This document shows, piece by piece, positions 18,978-30,231 of a stretch of 64,000 nucleotides of DNA. Under the pieces are notes generated by a model. It saw only the letters and a program-made list of their open reading frames with translations. It was not told the DNA's origin and ran no database searches. Made by a program: the position numbers and the translations under genes. Numbering within the stretch: the first letter of the stretch is position 1; each line of letters opens with the position of its first letter. The DNA is from Sclerotinia nivalis (Eukaryota; Ascomycota; Leotiomycetes; Helotiales; Sclerotiniaceae): contig JAPEIS010000002.1 of the NCBI GenBank assembly GCA_029531795.1, positions 1,798,001-1,862,000 on the forward strand, read 5' to 3'.

Positions 18978-20399
18978 ATGAGTCAGATAATTACTGTCGA
19001 TTACCTTGTCATTGGTGCGGGTGCCATGGGAATGGCTTTCGTCGACACCCTGTTCACCGATAACAAGGACGCCACGTTCGCTATTGTCGACCGCTACAAC
19101 CGCCCAGGTGGTCACTGGAATAAGGCCTATCCCTTTGTCCGCCTCCACCAGCCATCTAACTTCTACGGCGTCAATTCCAGAGACCTTGGTGAGGACAAGA
19201 TTGACATGGTTGGCTGGAACAGCGGTTTGGCCGAGCTCGCGACCAGCGACGAGATCCTGGCCTATTACACCCGGGTCCTAACGCAGCAATTCCTACCATC
19301 TAACCGGGTCACCTACTATCCTTTGTGCGAATATACTAGTGGCGGCGAGTTTTACTCCACCGTCACCGGGAAGATGTATTCTGTCGGAAACGAAACTCGG
19401 ATTGTCGATGCCACCTTCATGCGCGTGAAGGTCCCCTCTATGAGCCCGCCTGTCTATAGTGTCGCGGACGATGTGAAACTTATTACACCGAATGAGTTGG
19501 CTCAAGTCTCTCGACCTTATGCTAATTATACTGTTGTTGGTGCTGGCAAGACTGGCATTGATGCCTGCCTGTGGATGCTAAGCATGGGCATTGACCCGTC
19601 AAAAATTACGTGGATTATGCCACGCGACTCGTGGTTGTTTGATCGGAATTCCATCCAGCCCGCGGAATCATCTGTCCAGAAGATACGAGAGACCCTTCAA
19701 TTACAGGTCGAAGCGGCCATGGCCGCCACATCGGTAGATGACTTGTTCAAACGGCTAGATGCATCCGGGGTCCTGTTGCGCGTGTCTAAGAACGACTGGC
19801 CTACCATGTTCCGCTGCGCTACTGTATCTTTGGCGGAATATGAGCAGATTAAGAAGATCGAGCATATCGTTCGCATGGGCCGGGTGAAACAGATCGCTGC
19901 GGATCAGGTGACTCTGGAAGGCGGCAAATTCAGTCCTGTGCTCGATACGCTCTATATCGATTGTACGGCTGATGGGCTCAAGGGATGCGAACCGGTTCCC
20001 GTGTTCAACGGCAAACATATCACTCTTCAGGCTGTCCGCAGCTGCCAGCAAGTATTTAGTGCCGCCTTCATTGCCCATGTCGAGGCTGAGTACGATAATG
20101 ACAAAAAGAAGAATTCTCTCTGCGGCCCGATATCGCACCCTAGCAAATCTATTGACTGGCTTAGAACCAAAGTCCAGGATCATGAGAATATGTTATTATG
20201 GAACGCAGAGCCAAAGATGGTCATCTGGCTGAGCCAATCCCGCCTTAATATGTTCAAGAACTTGCAACCATTGCTGCCAGAGGATCGCGAGGAGCGGCGG
20301 CTCGTATTGCAAGCAATCGAGGAAAAGGAGGTAGCATATATTAACAAGATCCGAAAGCTTCTTAACGATTATAAAGCGGGAAATGTGAAGGTGCAATAG
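18978..20399 (+). CDS. FAD-dependent monooxygenase-like oxidoreductase (473 aa)
   Basis: Intact single-exon gene. The N-terminus has a Rossmann dinucleotide fold (VIGAGAMG, residues 11-18). The NRPGGHW motif at 41-47 matches the GGxW FAD signature of flavin monooxygenases and Baeyer-Villiger-type enzymes. A second Rossmann motif VVGAGKTGID (186-195) is the expected NAD(P)H-binding site. No signal peptide or membrane segment is evident, suggesting a cytosolic enzyme. I chose ATG 18978 because the upstream in-frame extension to 18933 begins with TTG; the ATG also has a good context and places the FAD motif close to the N-terminus. The classical FMO fingerprint FxGxxxH was not found, so the substrate and exact subfamily are unknown. 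Codon use is GC-rich and free of RIP-type stops, unlike the surroundings, implying selection or recent arrival. It is the only clearly intact host gene here. Confidence 0.9.
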   Translation: MSQIITVDYLVIGAGAMGMAFVDTLFTDNKDATFAIVDRYNRPGGHWNKAYPFVRLHQPSNFYGVNSRDLGEDKIDMVGWNSGLAELATSDEILAYYTRVLTQQFLPSNRVTYYPLCEYTSGGEFYSTVTGKMYSVGNETRIVDATFMRVKVPSMSPPVYSVADDVKLITPNELAQVSRPYANYTVVGAGKTGIDACLWMLSMGIDPSKITWIMPRDSWLFDRNSIQPAESSVQKIRETLQLQVEAAMAATSVDDLFKRLDASGVLLRVSKNDWPTMFRCATVSLAEYEQIKKIEHIVRMGRVKQIAADQVTLEGGKFSPVLDTLYIDCTADGLKGCEPVPVFNGKHITLQAVRSCQQVFSAAFIAHVEAEYDNDKKKNSLCGPISHPSKSIDWLRTKVQDHENMLLWNAEPKMVIWLSQSRLNMFKNLQPLLPEDREERRLVLQAIEEKEVAYINKIRKLLNDYKAGNVKVQ

Positions 20400-20624
20400 C
20401 ATATCGCTATTAAGGGCAGACTTGCTTCGGAGGGCTAGGATTTGAGTGAAGCGTTCAATTTGTAGTTCCTTAAGAGAAAGCACAGTAAATATTACGGTAC
20501 ACTCTAGCGTCAAAACAAGCGAATTCTAGTATCTTTAATAGCTTCCATTTTACTAGGAATAAGAATGAAGTTTATCTCTCCTTTAATACACTTTTAGTTC
20601 TTTTTCTTTAAGAGAAGAGAATTA
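20400..20624 (+). other. 3' flank of monooxygenase gene
   Basis: 225 bp of AT-rich sequence. A GGAATAAGAATG run near 20556-20567 could serve as a polyadenylation element. It ends in AAGAGAATTA (20615-20624), one copy of the target duplication of the next LINE fragment. No gene seen. Confidence 0.35.
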
Positions 20625-20777
20625 ATTGATTGATTTTATTAACGTTCTTCCTCAATTCGCGACTATATAGGACGGCTAGGCCTTATAAACACTAGTAGGT
20701 AACTTTCTGTTACGTCGGACTCCACAAAGTACCGTGTCACATGACCAAGTCACGAGACTAGCAGGAGAATGGATAGA

Positions 20778-21629
20778 TTAATTGATTGATTGATTGATTA
20801 AATTAACGTCTACACTGAGTCTAAGACTATCTAAGACGACTGGAGGCTCTTTCAAACCCCTAACAGGTAACATAATGAAGGTAAGCTGGCTTATAGGCCT
20901 GGCTAAATACATAATTTGAACGATTGAGATTGACTCAATTTTTTGAATTGAATAAAGGAAGTGAAAACTAGTCCTGGAGAATGATCCCGCCCTATAAATA
21001 TCGAAACATATAATAGAGATAACAAAAAAAATAATATTTATTTAAAATTGTAAAAGGATTTATACCCTTCTTTCAATTTTATCATTCGTCTCTTCCCCTA
21101 CTCCTCTTACTTCTTCTGTTCCTCTTGCTTCTATTTTTTTTCCTTTTTTTTGTATTCGTTTGAGATACTATGATCTAGTAGCTATTCTTGTTATATCGAT
21201 GAACTCGAAGGTTTTGATTGTTTCTGCTTTGATATGAAATAGGTATTTCATAATGAATCTAAACAATGGATTATTTTCTTTGAGTTTTCTTCTTGTTTTC
21301 TTATATAAAAGGTAGTTGAATAATAAATGATTAAAAGTTTCTCTTTTTCCATATCTACATTTATCATTTGCCGAAATTCCAAAGCATTATAAATATGATT
21401 TGAAGTATCCGTGATCAATCTTTAATTGGAAAAGAATACTAATGATATTTCTTTTAATATTCCCTGGGATACCGATTTTTGAACTGGTTTTCCAAAGATA
21501 AGTTTTTACATATGATAATGGTGATTATCGGGGATTGTTTGTATTAAAAAGGATAATCCAATCTTCAGATTTCGTTCTTTTGATATTCATTCCTAATAAG
21601 GCAAAGCTAGTTTCGTTCGACGATGATCT
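20778..21629 (-). mobile_element. 5'-truncated LINE A fragment (852 bp) nested in the solo LTR
   Basis: A perfect 13-bp duplication GAGAATGGATAGA (20765-20777, 21630-21642). The fragment has the GATT tail, the conserved 3' block, the 3' UTR and the last part of ORF2 (C-terminal Cys/His region, readable on the minus strand up to the SNETSFAL-like end). It is moderately decayed. This is the innermost of three nested insertions here. Confidence 0.92.
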
Positions 21630-21700
21630 GAGAATGGATAGACTGGATAGACTGGATAGACTGTATAGAGTCTATCCAGGCTACCCAGGCTATCCAGGCT
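21630..21700 (+). repeat. Tandem and inverted short repeats in the U3 part of the solo LTR
   Basis: Four units of GGATAGACT-type sequence are followed by repeats of CTATCCAGGCTACC type. The first set can pair with the second (GGATAGACT / AGTCTATCC), giving a potential hairpin. It lies directly upstream of the TATA-like motif, where promoter repeats of LTRs usually sit. Confidence 0.65.
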
Positions 21701-22207
21701 ACCCTAAGGTACGAAGGTCTATATAATCAAGATGGATTTCCTTACTATAGAGCTTCGTGCTCAAGATCAATCATTTAGTATACTCTACTATTAGTTACGA
21801 ATTGTATATCATTATTGTTGTTACTTAAGTCTCTGCTTGACGCCTAGTTATAAACCACCTCGAGAGCCTAGAGCACTTCCACGTGATCTAGACGGCAAAC
21901 CTCGTAACACTTTCGATCTATAAAATTGAAAATAAACTAATCGAGGAAGTGAAAAAAAAAAATGTTGGGGACTAGTACGCTCTTATTATACGTATTATAT
22001 AACAAGAAAATATAAAGATTTTAGAGGATATAAAAGGATTACCCCTCGAATCCCTTTATTTCCTCTACTACTACTTCTTCCTCTACTCCTACTACTCTTC
22101 TCTCTTCTATTACTTTCTCTTTCTCTCTTTCCTCTTATAAAGAACTGTTATAAAAGAATTCAATTCTATCTTAGAATCTAAAACTAAAGAAGAAAGAAAA
22201 AGAAAGA

Positions 22208-22594
22208 AAGAGAACTATAAGAGCTCAAAAACAACAAATTTCAAAAAAAAAATTTCCTTCGAAATACAACCTTTTCAGGATCAACTTAGATCTAATATAT
22301 CAAGTCAAATCGATTACAACTTTCCCTAAGTAATTCTAATTAGTAGTTGTTATACTATTACTATCGTCGCTTCAAACGCGAAACGTTTATAAAAAATCGT
22401 ATCAAAAATCTCTAATTCATAGCTTCAAAGCCTCTATATTCAAAGAAATCAAGGTGAACTTCTCTAATTATATTAAATTACAAATCCTATATACTAATCA
22501 AAGAACTATTAACAATATAGAAAAGAAAAAGGACTAAAAGCGTATTAAAGAAGAAATAAACTTGATTCTTATTCCTAATAAACAAACAAAAGCA
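22208..22594 (+). other. LINE-like 5' end fragment of uncertain origin
   Basis: From about 22230 it resembles family A 5' ends (ACAACAAATTT, CGAAATACAACC, AGTAGTTGTTATACTATTACT), but more diverged and only about 370 bp long. A second, better LINE 5' end follows at about 22595. No target duplication explains the junction. It could be a relic of an older LINE or of a rearrangement between two LINEs. Confidence 0.5.
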
Positions 22595-23449
22595 ACTTTT
22601 GGAAATTTTGAAGAAAAATAATTCTTCGAAATACGCCCTTTTTATACCTTATATTGATTAAACAAATCAATCCAAATTGAATACAATTGTTCCCAAAGAA
22701 ATTAAACCAGTAATTGTTGTAATACTGTCGTCGCTACACAAAACACGAAATACACATGAAAAGTCGCGTCAAAATCGAAGATTCTTCATCCTTCTATTAT
22801 GGACGAAGAGATCAGTATGACCGATACTATCCCATCCAGCTTTCCAAGAGTCATTTTAGGTATTCTATTTCAAAAAGAGGTTGTACTATTCCTTTATGAG
22901 GAGAGCTTCAATAGTCCTTTATTTATCTTTTCTAGCCCAACCCTTTTCTAATCCTTCAACTTCCAAACTTAATATAATATTCTTAGTTTTGATGATCCTT
23001 TCAGATCATCTATTAATCTTCTATTACTCCAAATCAATAACAAACGAAGACGGTAATTTAGTTAATCAGGATCTAATTCTACAAAGCTAAAAAAAGCTAT
23101 TCAAAAAGCTAGAGATTTCCTTATTTTAATTGTTTCTTTGGAAAAGGAAATCGAAGAACAATTGAAGATTCTAGATCTAATCGAAATATTCTATGAATAT
23201 CTCGAAAAAGGAAAATTGATAAAAGCTTCGAATATTATCACATCACAAATCTTCCATTTCGAAAAGGCTATCAAAAGGATTGAAAATCAAATTAAATACT
23301 TTTCTAATTTTTTCAATTAATCAATTATTCCTTTAACAAATACTTTATTCATTGATAAAGCAAACTATGCTATTGTTATCAAATCGGTAAAGGAATGGAA
23401 AGTAATTTCCAAAGGAAATCCTACAAAATATAAGCCTATAGAGCAAAAG

Positions 23450-23662
23450 TGTCACGGGGTCCCCGTATATGGTATACGGAGACCGCTCGGGTTCCGACCC
23501 ATAGGAGTCGGACCTCGGATAAGTGTAGGCTAACCTTGGTCGGGGTTAGCATTACATATAAATATATTTAAGGAACCATTCCTTCTATAGAAATATAACT
23601 TTTCGAGCTACATCTTATTAATAAAAGTGATTCTTGTTATTCTGCCTATTGCCTCTGTAATA
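23450..23662 (+). repeat. Gypsy-2 5' LTR
   Basis: 213 bp from TGTCACGGGG to CTGTAATA. The same length as the 3' LTR and the solo copy at 30232-30444. The hairpin arms described for the solo copy are present but partly mismatched by transitions. Confidence 0.92.
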
Positions 23663-23899
23663 CTACATAGCTCCGATACTACCTGTACCGATACTTCTAC
23701 GATATCGTCCCATCCGCACCCACCTAGCCAACCCGGCTCCCCTGAAGAATTCGCTACTACCGTAACCAACGATACCGCGATCTGATATCATTATCTCACC
23801 TCCCTTTACAACTATAGTATAAGAGTAAAAACAAAAATAACCGATCTGCAATCTATAATTCAAAAACTTACTCTCAATCTGCAAATCGAGAAAACCGTA

Positions 23900-24985
23900 T
23901 TCATACGATAGAAAGAGAAGAACGATAAATTGATTACCCATCTAACTCAACTTCATCCCATCCCCGTCGCTCCACCTATTTCAACCCCCACCGACCCCTC
24001 GCCCCTGACGCCCGTTACAACCCTGGCTACCGCTCCTATTCTGTCGAAGCCTCAATTGAGTGAAAAAGTACCTAACCCCGTATTGTTTGATAAAACGAAA
24101 ATCGATCTTGATCGATTTATCGATCAAATACAGAATAAAACGCATACCAATTCCAATTGTTTTATTTCTCTGCATTCCCGTCTGATTTATATAACTAAAA
24201 GATTAACTAGATTTGTTGCTGTACAAATTCGATTATATAATATCAAAGGGCAATTTATTAAATTTACTGATTATAAAAATCTATTGTAAATACTGGAAAG
24301 AGTTTATAGAAATCAGAACAAACAAATCGAAACCCGAAAACTCTTGATCAATTTGAAATAAAGGAATCAGTTGTTCTATATCTTCTATGCTGAATTCCAA
24401 AGATTAACATTGAAAGCCAGGATGGCCGATAACAATAATACCCTGATTATTTTGTTAGAACAAATCCTGTCGAGTGAATTGAAGAACCAGATTGTTATTG
24501 TTGAACCATCCACAAATAATGCCAATACATTCATTACTTTTGTATAGATATTGAAGAATCGTTATCTGTACCTGATAGAACCGACCAACTCCGATCGTAA
24601 TTTAATCGTCCTGTTGTTTCATACTATGATTCAAAACCTGAATCCTGTTAACTATACCCTTGCTCCGTTCCCGAATACTATTACTCGATTTGTTACTTCT
24701 ACTACGATTATACTTGCTGAAGATCCAATGGATTTCAGTTCCCAAAAATATACTAATAAATATAAACAAAAGGAATACTTCCATTATAAATCTATCGATC
24801 ATTATATAAAAGATTATCTATTCTCAAACAATCGTCCTGTACAAACTAGAGCTAGCTTTACCAATCCTGCCCTGCTATCCCCTATTCCATCTTCCGCCCA
24901 AATTCAACCATATACTATATCACCATACAGTCTATCCCTTCCCGGCTCCCCGAATTCGGGAAACGGAGTCTGCCTGACATAAATC
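23900..24985 (+). pseudogene. Gypsy-2 gag remnant
   Basis: Open segments at 23930-24289 and 24551-24982 are separated by stops. A nucleocapsid zinc knuckle is recognisable near 24772-24832 as YFHYKSIDHYIKDY. The CCHC cysteines have become tyrosines, the TGT-to-TAT change expected from RIP. It would have encoded the capsid protein; now broken. Confidence 0.75.
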
Positions 24986-24999
24986 GTTATCAGACGAAA

Positions 25000-27900
25000 G
25001 CCCCACGCATATTATACTTATCAGTTACCGCAATTCGAGGCTTATCTTTCATTGAAGAAACAAGCAATCAAGCAAATCTGATAATATTGCCTATTACTAT
25101 CCTACCGACACCTAATCGATCCTGTCCCATTTACACTATAATAGATAACGGATACAAAAGATATACTTTCACAAACCGAAATTGAATTGAAACTATTAAA
25201 CTTCCAATATATAAATTATTTGTTCCATTCAAAATCATTGGATTCGATAGAAAAATACTACCTGAAAACCGAATGAATCGTTATATCCTAATTGATTTGC
25301 AAATCAATGATCATTATAAGAAAAAATCGAAAATCTATATTACTGAACTAACTTATTATCCAATTATCCTAATACTGATCTAATTAAAGAAATATAATCT
25401 CTATATCGGATTCGCATCCAATACCTTTCACTTCGATAACAAATTCTGCCGGAAATCCTGTAATATATTTGCATAATTATCGAGTATCCAAGCTCTATTC
25501 GATATCCCTATTAAAACCCATCCTGTTTATCTACTATCCTGTTCTGAAGCATTAAAGAAAAAAGATATAACAAATGTTTCAATTCAAACTTGCTCGATAT
25601 ACACCCATCGAAACTACAAAATATTCCAAACTAGTATCAACTTGATAAACCAAATCCTGAAAGAAAAAGAAGATTCTGCTCCCGAAAACCTGTCTGTTGA
25701 ATTCCGTTCGTGGATCGATATATTTTCTCTATATAATACTAACAAATTACCTCCGCACTACCTATACGATTATGATATCCGATTGCAAGATAAAGTTAAG
25801 CTATCGTTTGAAGTTCTATATTCGATATTTTGGGATGAATTAAAAGCTTTGTAAGAATAGTTAAGGGAAAACCTAACAAAAAGATTCATCCGATCGAATT
25901 CCTTCGCTTCCGTTTCGCCTATTTTATTTATTAAGAAATCTAATAATGATCTTTGATTCTATATAAACTATTATATATTGAATAATCTATCTATAAAAAA
26001 CCGATACCCATTGCCTTTAATCAAAGAATCCTTGAATAACCTGAAAGAGATGAAGTATTTTACGAAAATAGATATCATCTCGGTTTTCAATAATATCCGA
26101 ATTAAGGAAGAATAGAAATACCTGATTATATTCTGTACCCGATTCGGCTTATTCGAAACCTTGGTTATACTATTCGGGCTGATTAAAGCCCCAACGATAT
26201 TTCAACGATTTATCAACGATACTTTGAAAGAATATCTGGATATATTCTGTACTACTTATTTGAATGATATTCTGATCTACAACAAAACTTGTTCTGAACA
26301 TATTAAGTATATACAAAAAGTACTAGATGCTTTACAGAAAACTAGATTGTATATCAATTTATCGAAATGCGAATTCCTGAAACCTGAAACGAAATTCCTG
26401 GGTTTAATTATAGATCGAAAGGGAATCCGAATAGACTCAATCAAGATTAAAATAATAATTGATTAGAAAACACTAAAGAACCTAACAGATATACAAATGT
26501 TTATAAAATTTAGCAATTTCTATCGATGCTTTATTCGCGATTTCTTCTCGATCATTCGCCCGATAGTAAATCTAATCAAGAAGGATATAACCTTTCAATA
26601 GGATCCTACTTATAAGAAATCGTTCTCGAATCTGAAAGCTGTATTTACGGCAGCACCTGTATTAGCCTTTTTCGATTAAGAGAAGGATGTGATCCTAAAG
26701 ATAGACATATCGGATTATGTATCTGCTAAAATCCTTTCCTAATATGATAACAATAGGATTCTAAAACCTGTTGTATATTTCTCAAAGAAGTATTCGATTG
26801 CAGAATATAATTACAAGATTTATAATAAAGAATTACTGACAATTATTCGCTATTTCGAAGAGTAGCGATCCGAATTAAAAGATATCTCTTCTTCGATCAA
26901 GATCATCACAAACCATAAGAATCTGAAGTACTTCATAACAACAAAACTATTGAATCGTTATCAAACCCGCTGATCTGAATTTCTATTCCATTTCAATTTC
27001 AAAATTACATACCGTTCCGGAAAGCAAGAAGCGAAATCCGATACTCTAATCAGAAGATCAGAGGATTTGCCTAAAGAAGGGGATGAACATCTCCTTCATC
27101 AAAATCAGATTATTCTGAAAACCGAAAATCTAGATACAAATCTATTTCCTATTGTTAATTCAAAGAAGAAAATCCGTTTCGCGATTACAATCTATAACCA
27201 AACCCATACCGATATTCTATCGTCTATCCGCAATCCCGAATTATCTATTCGCGAACCCGGATTACCTATTTGTGAACCTGAACCATCTGTGATACCCGAT
27301 AACCCAATCCCTGTCCAATTGCTTGAATCTATACAATTGAAACCCCTTAAAGAACTGAAACCCCTACTCATTGAAACTTACCTGTCCGGTCCGTTTTCGT
27401 TATCGATTTTAAAGGCTTTAAAAAAGAATACTGCTAAACACTTGTATATTACATTATCTGAATATATTATGAACAATGATCTATTATATTATCATAAAAA
27501 GTTTTATATCCCTAACTACAATCCTCTGAAAACAAAGCTCCTCCGAATGATCCACGATCCCCCTATTGTCAAATATCTACACTGTACTTATACTTTCGAA
27601 CTACTTTCCCGAAACTACTATTGGCCTGAATATTACGATTACATCTCCCGTTAAATACACAATTGTTATAATTGTCATCGAACCGTCCCGAATTGTAAAG
27701 GACAAAAAGGAATCTTACGTTTTCTCCCGATCCCGTAACAAGCCTGGAAAGATATCTCAATCGATTTCATCACCCATCTTCCGAAAAACTCTGAATACGA
27801 TACAATATTTATCGTAATCGATCGATTAATCAAAATAAAGCATTTCCTGCTCTACCGAAGAACCTATAACTCTGAAGAAATCTCCCGACTATTCCTGAAG

Positions 27901-28860
27901 TATATATAGAAGCTTTACAGCCTACCACAGACTATTATATCCGATCATAGAACTCAATTTATTTCTGACTTCTGAAAGTATATCTGTAAACGACTAAATA
28001 CTGCTTCAAAGCTGTTGATAACTTATCATTCTGAAACCGATGAACAAACGGAAAGAACGAACACAATACTCAAACAATACCTTCGCTTGTATATATCCTA
28101 CTTGTAGAACAACTGATCCGAATAATTACCGATCGCCGAATTCTCGATTAACTCTACTTAATCCGAAAGCTTCTGTTTATCGCTATTCTTTACCAATTAC
28201 AATTTCCATCCCCAAATGAATTTCGAATCCGTTGCATTCTTCGATCGCCCTGGAATCCTGAACGCTGAGGAATTCGTCAAAAAGATGAAATCGATCGTCG
28301 ACCACCTAAAGACCGAACTGACTACTAATCAAACCCGCTATTCGAAGAATGCCGATTCCTGCCGTTCGCCTGCCCGTCAATACCAACTTGGAGATCTAAT
28401 CTGGCTTAATATTAAGAATATCCGAATTCTTCGTTTTTAGAAAAAGCTAAATTGGAAAAACTTAAATCCCTTCCGAATTCTAAAGGCCATAAACTCATAC
28501 ACTTATGAACTAGAATTTCTTGTTTTTATAAGGAATCATTTAATCTTTCATATTAATTTATTGTATCCCATCAATGATAACCCTATCTCTAATCAATGCA
28601 ACCCGCTTCCCCCTTTTATCGAAATCAAAAGTATTAAACAATTCGATATAAAAGAAATCCTGGATTCCTAATAGGAATATTAGAACTATAATAGTCCCCA
28701 CCTGAAATATACTATCCAATAGATAGATTATGATATACTTACCAAAGAGCCTACAAAGTATTTAGAGAATACTCAAGAATTGATCTATAATTATCACTAT
28801 TGTTATCCAAATAAACCTGGTCCTTCTAATTATCTCAACAAAACTCAATCCTAAAAAGAA
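25000..28860 (+). pseudogene. Gypsy-2 pol remnant
   Basis: The protease region lies near 25130-25400. Reverse transcriptase is at 25950-26500, with the catalytic motif as YLNDILIY (YLDD with D changed to N). RNase H is near 26670-27000 ([15 protein letters not shown]). The integrase zinc domain is near 27530-27720 and its core near 27750-28150 (ISIDFITHLP, IISDHRTQF, SETDEQTERTN). No chromodomain was recognised before the 3' LTR. More than ten in-frame stops; non-functional. Confidence 0.85.
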
Positions 28861-28866
28861 AAATAC

Positions 28867-29079
28867 TATTACAAAGTCCCCGTATATAATATACGGAGAC
28901 CGCTCGGGTTCCGACCCATAGAAATCGGACCTTGGATAAATGTAGGCTAGCCTCGGTCAGGGCTAGCGCTACACATAAATATATTTAAGGAACCGTTCCT
29001 TTTATAGAAATATAACTTTTCGAACTACATCTTATTAATAAAAGTGATTTCTGTTATTCTGCCTGTTGCCTCCATGATA
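28867..29079 (+). repeat. Gypsy-2 3' LTR
   Basis: 213 bp from TATTACAAAG (decayed TGTCACGGGG) to CCATGATA. It is preceded by an A/G-rich run (AAAAAGAAAAATAC) that fits a polypurine tract. Confidence 0.9.
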
Positions 29080-30231
29080 AAAAGGATAATATTCTTAGCA
29101 AACGATTAATCCTTATCAATCTATTTCTTCATCAATCCAATTTTTTTATACCAATATATACAAGAAACAAGATCAACGAAGCCTTTAAAAAAACTGGTAT
29201 CAATGGGTTAATCATCTTGGTTATTATTATAATTAGAAGCAACAATATCATATTAATCATCAATAACCCTTTCAATGTATAGTTCCTTATAGAAAAGAAA
29301 GAGATCTGGAATCGTATCCTCGAATCAGAGAGATTTCAAATCGATAAACTATGATACAAAGTGATTATATACAAGATCCCAATCAAGGAATTCTTTAGTT
29401 CAAAAGGAATAGATATGATTAAAGATGAAATTAAAATCTTCAATTCAGGGTTTATTATAATGAGTATTTTTTATTGATTGATTAATGTTTCTAAAAGAGT
29501 TAATCAATAAGAAGGAGTAATTGTGATTGCATTTGTTATACAAAAAGAAGCAGAGTTAGTTATTCGAAAAAGATTATATATTGTTGGTATTAGCGTTAGA
29601 GTTGAAAGATTTTATCCTTTCATTTCTTTCTCTTAATACAACAAATGTTAAGGATTCGGTTATAATGAATCATATTGTAAAAAACCCTTAATTTGTAGAT
29701 TTTGTAGCAATAATTATATTATAGTTGATTATTTTTGTTTAATTTGTCAAACTAAAAGTAAACCCTGTTAACATTTAGTGATTAAATGTGCTAATTGCAA
29801 AGGAGAGCATAAAGCTAGCTTTAAGGTATGCGAAATATACTAAGCAACTATTTGGAAATCTAATTAATGTTGTATAACAATATTCGCATTCTTCAAATCA
29901 ATTTAAATAAGAGCTTTCAAGCTACCGAAAGTGCTTTTCAACTTGTTTTAGAATTCGATATCGATCTTATAATTATTCAAGAACCTTGAGTCCTTTCAAA
30001 CTTTGAGAAAGATTACTCTTTAACTAGATCGATTGCTCATTCTAGCTTTTCCCAACTCCTTCTAAATTATCCTTCGAATCTTCGTCTCTGTACAATGATC
30101 TATATCTCGAAAGGATTCAAATCGCTAGTAGCTCTAGCCCTTAACTTTTCCAAAGATACAGATATTCAAATTATCGATATCATTTAGGGAAATCATATAA
30201 TTCAATTATTCAATATATACAACGAAGCTGA

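Larger units (their letters stand above)
20708..21909 (+). mobile_element. Solo LTR (TGTTACG...CGTAACA, about 337 bp net) interrupted by a LINE fragment
   Basis: The ends are an inverted TGTTACG / CGTAACA pair flanked by the perfect 5-bp duplication CTTTC (20703-20707, 21910-21914), so it is a solo LTR left by LTR-LTR recombination. A TATA-like TCTATATAA lies near 21718. A related LTR occurs at 54359-62272 (shared AAGGTCTATATAA and AGCTTCGTGCTCAAGA-like segments). The orientation is set by that TATA motif. Confidence 0.85.
20625..22207 (-). mobile_element. 5'-truncated LINE fragment (family A relative), interrupted by a solo LTR
   Basis: It starts with an AATC-type tail (ATTGATTGATT on the plus strand), then a diverged version of the family A 3' block. 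It resumes after the solo LTR at 21915 with GAGGAAGTGAAAAA and a pyrimidine-rich 3' UTR. The likely duplication is AAGAGAATTA / AAGAGAACTA (20615-20624, 22208-22217), with one transition. Net LINE content is about 380 bp. It contains no coding sequence. Confidence 0.7.
23450..29079 (+). mobile_element. Ty3/gypsy retrotransposon 2 (5,630 bp, RIP-decayed) in LINE copy 4
   Basis: Flanked by the 5-bp duplication AAAAG (23445-23449, 29080-29084). Two direct 213-bp LTRs (23450-23662, 28867-29079) enclose gag-like and pol-like remnants in the order protease, reverse transcriptase, RNase H, integrase. The 5' LTR starts TGTCACGG while the 3' LTR starts TATTACAA, all differences being transitions. LINE sequence is continuous across the insertion. 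Confidence 0.93.
22800..29870 (+). pseudogene. LINE A copy 4 ORF1 remnant (split by gypsy-2)
   Basis: A lysine/glutamate-rich coiled-coil-like stretch is readable at 23138-23320 (KEIEEQLKILDLIEIFYEYL). ORF1 continues after gypsy-2 at 29085, with a zinc-knuckle remnant near 29660-29840 in which several Cys codons survive. Numerous stops are present. Homology to 43554-44640 supports the assignment. Boundaries are approximate. Confidence 0.6.

Noticed and set aside
23663..23700. Primer-binding site after the gypsy-2 5' LTR
   Set aside because: No convincing match to a tRNA 3' end could be seen by eye after RIP-type changes.
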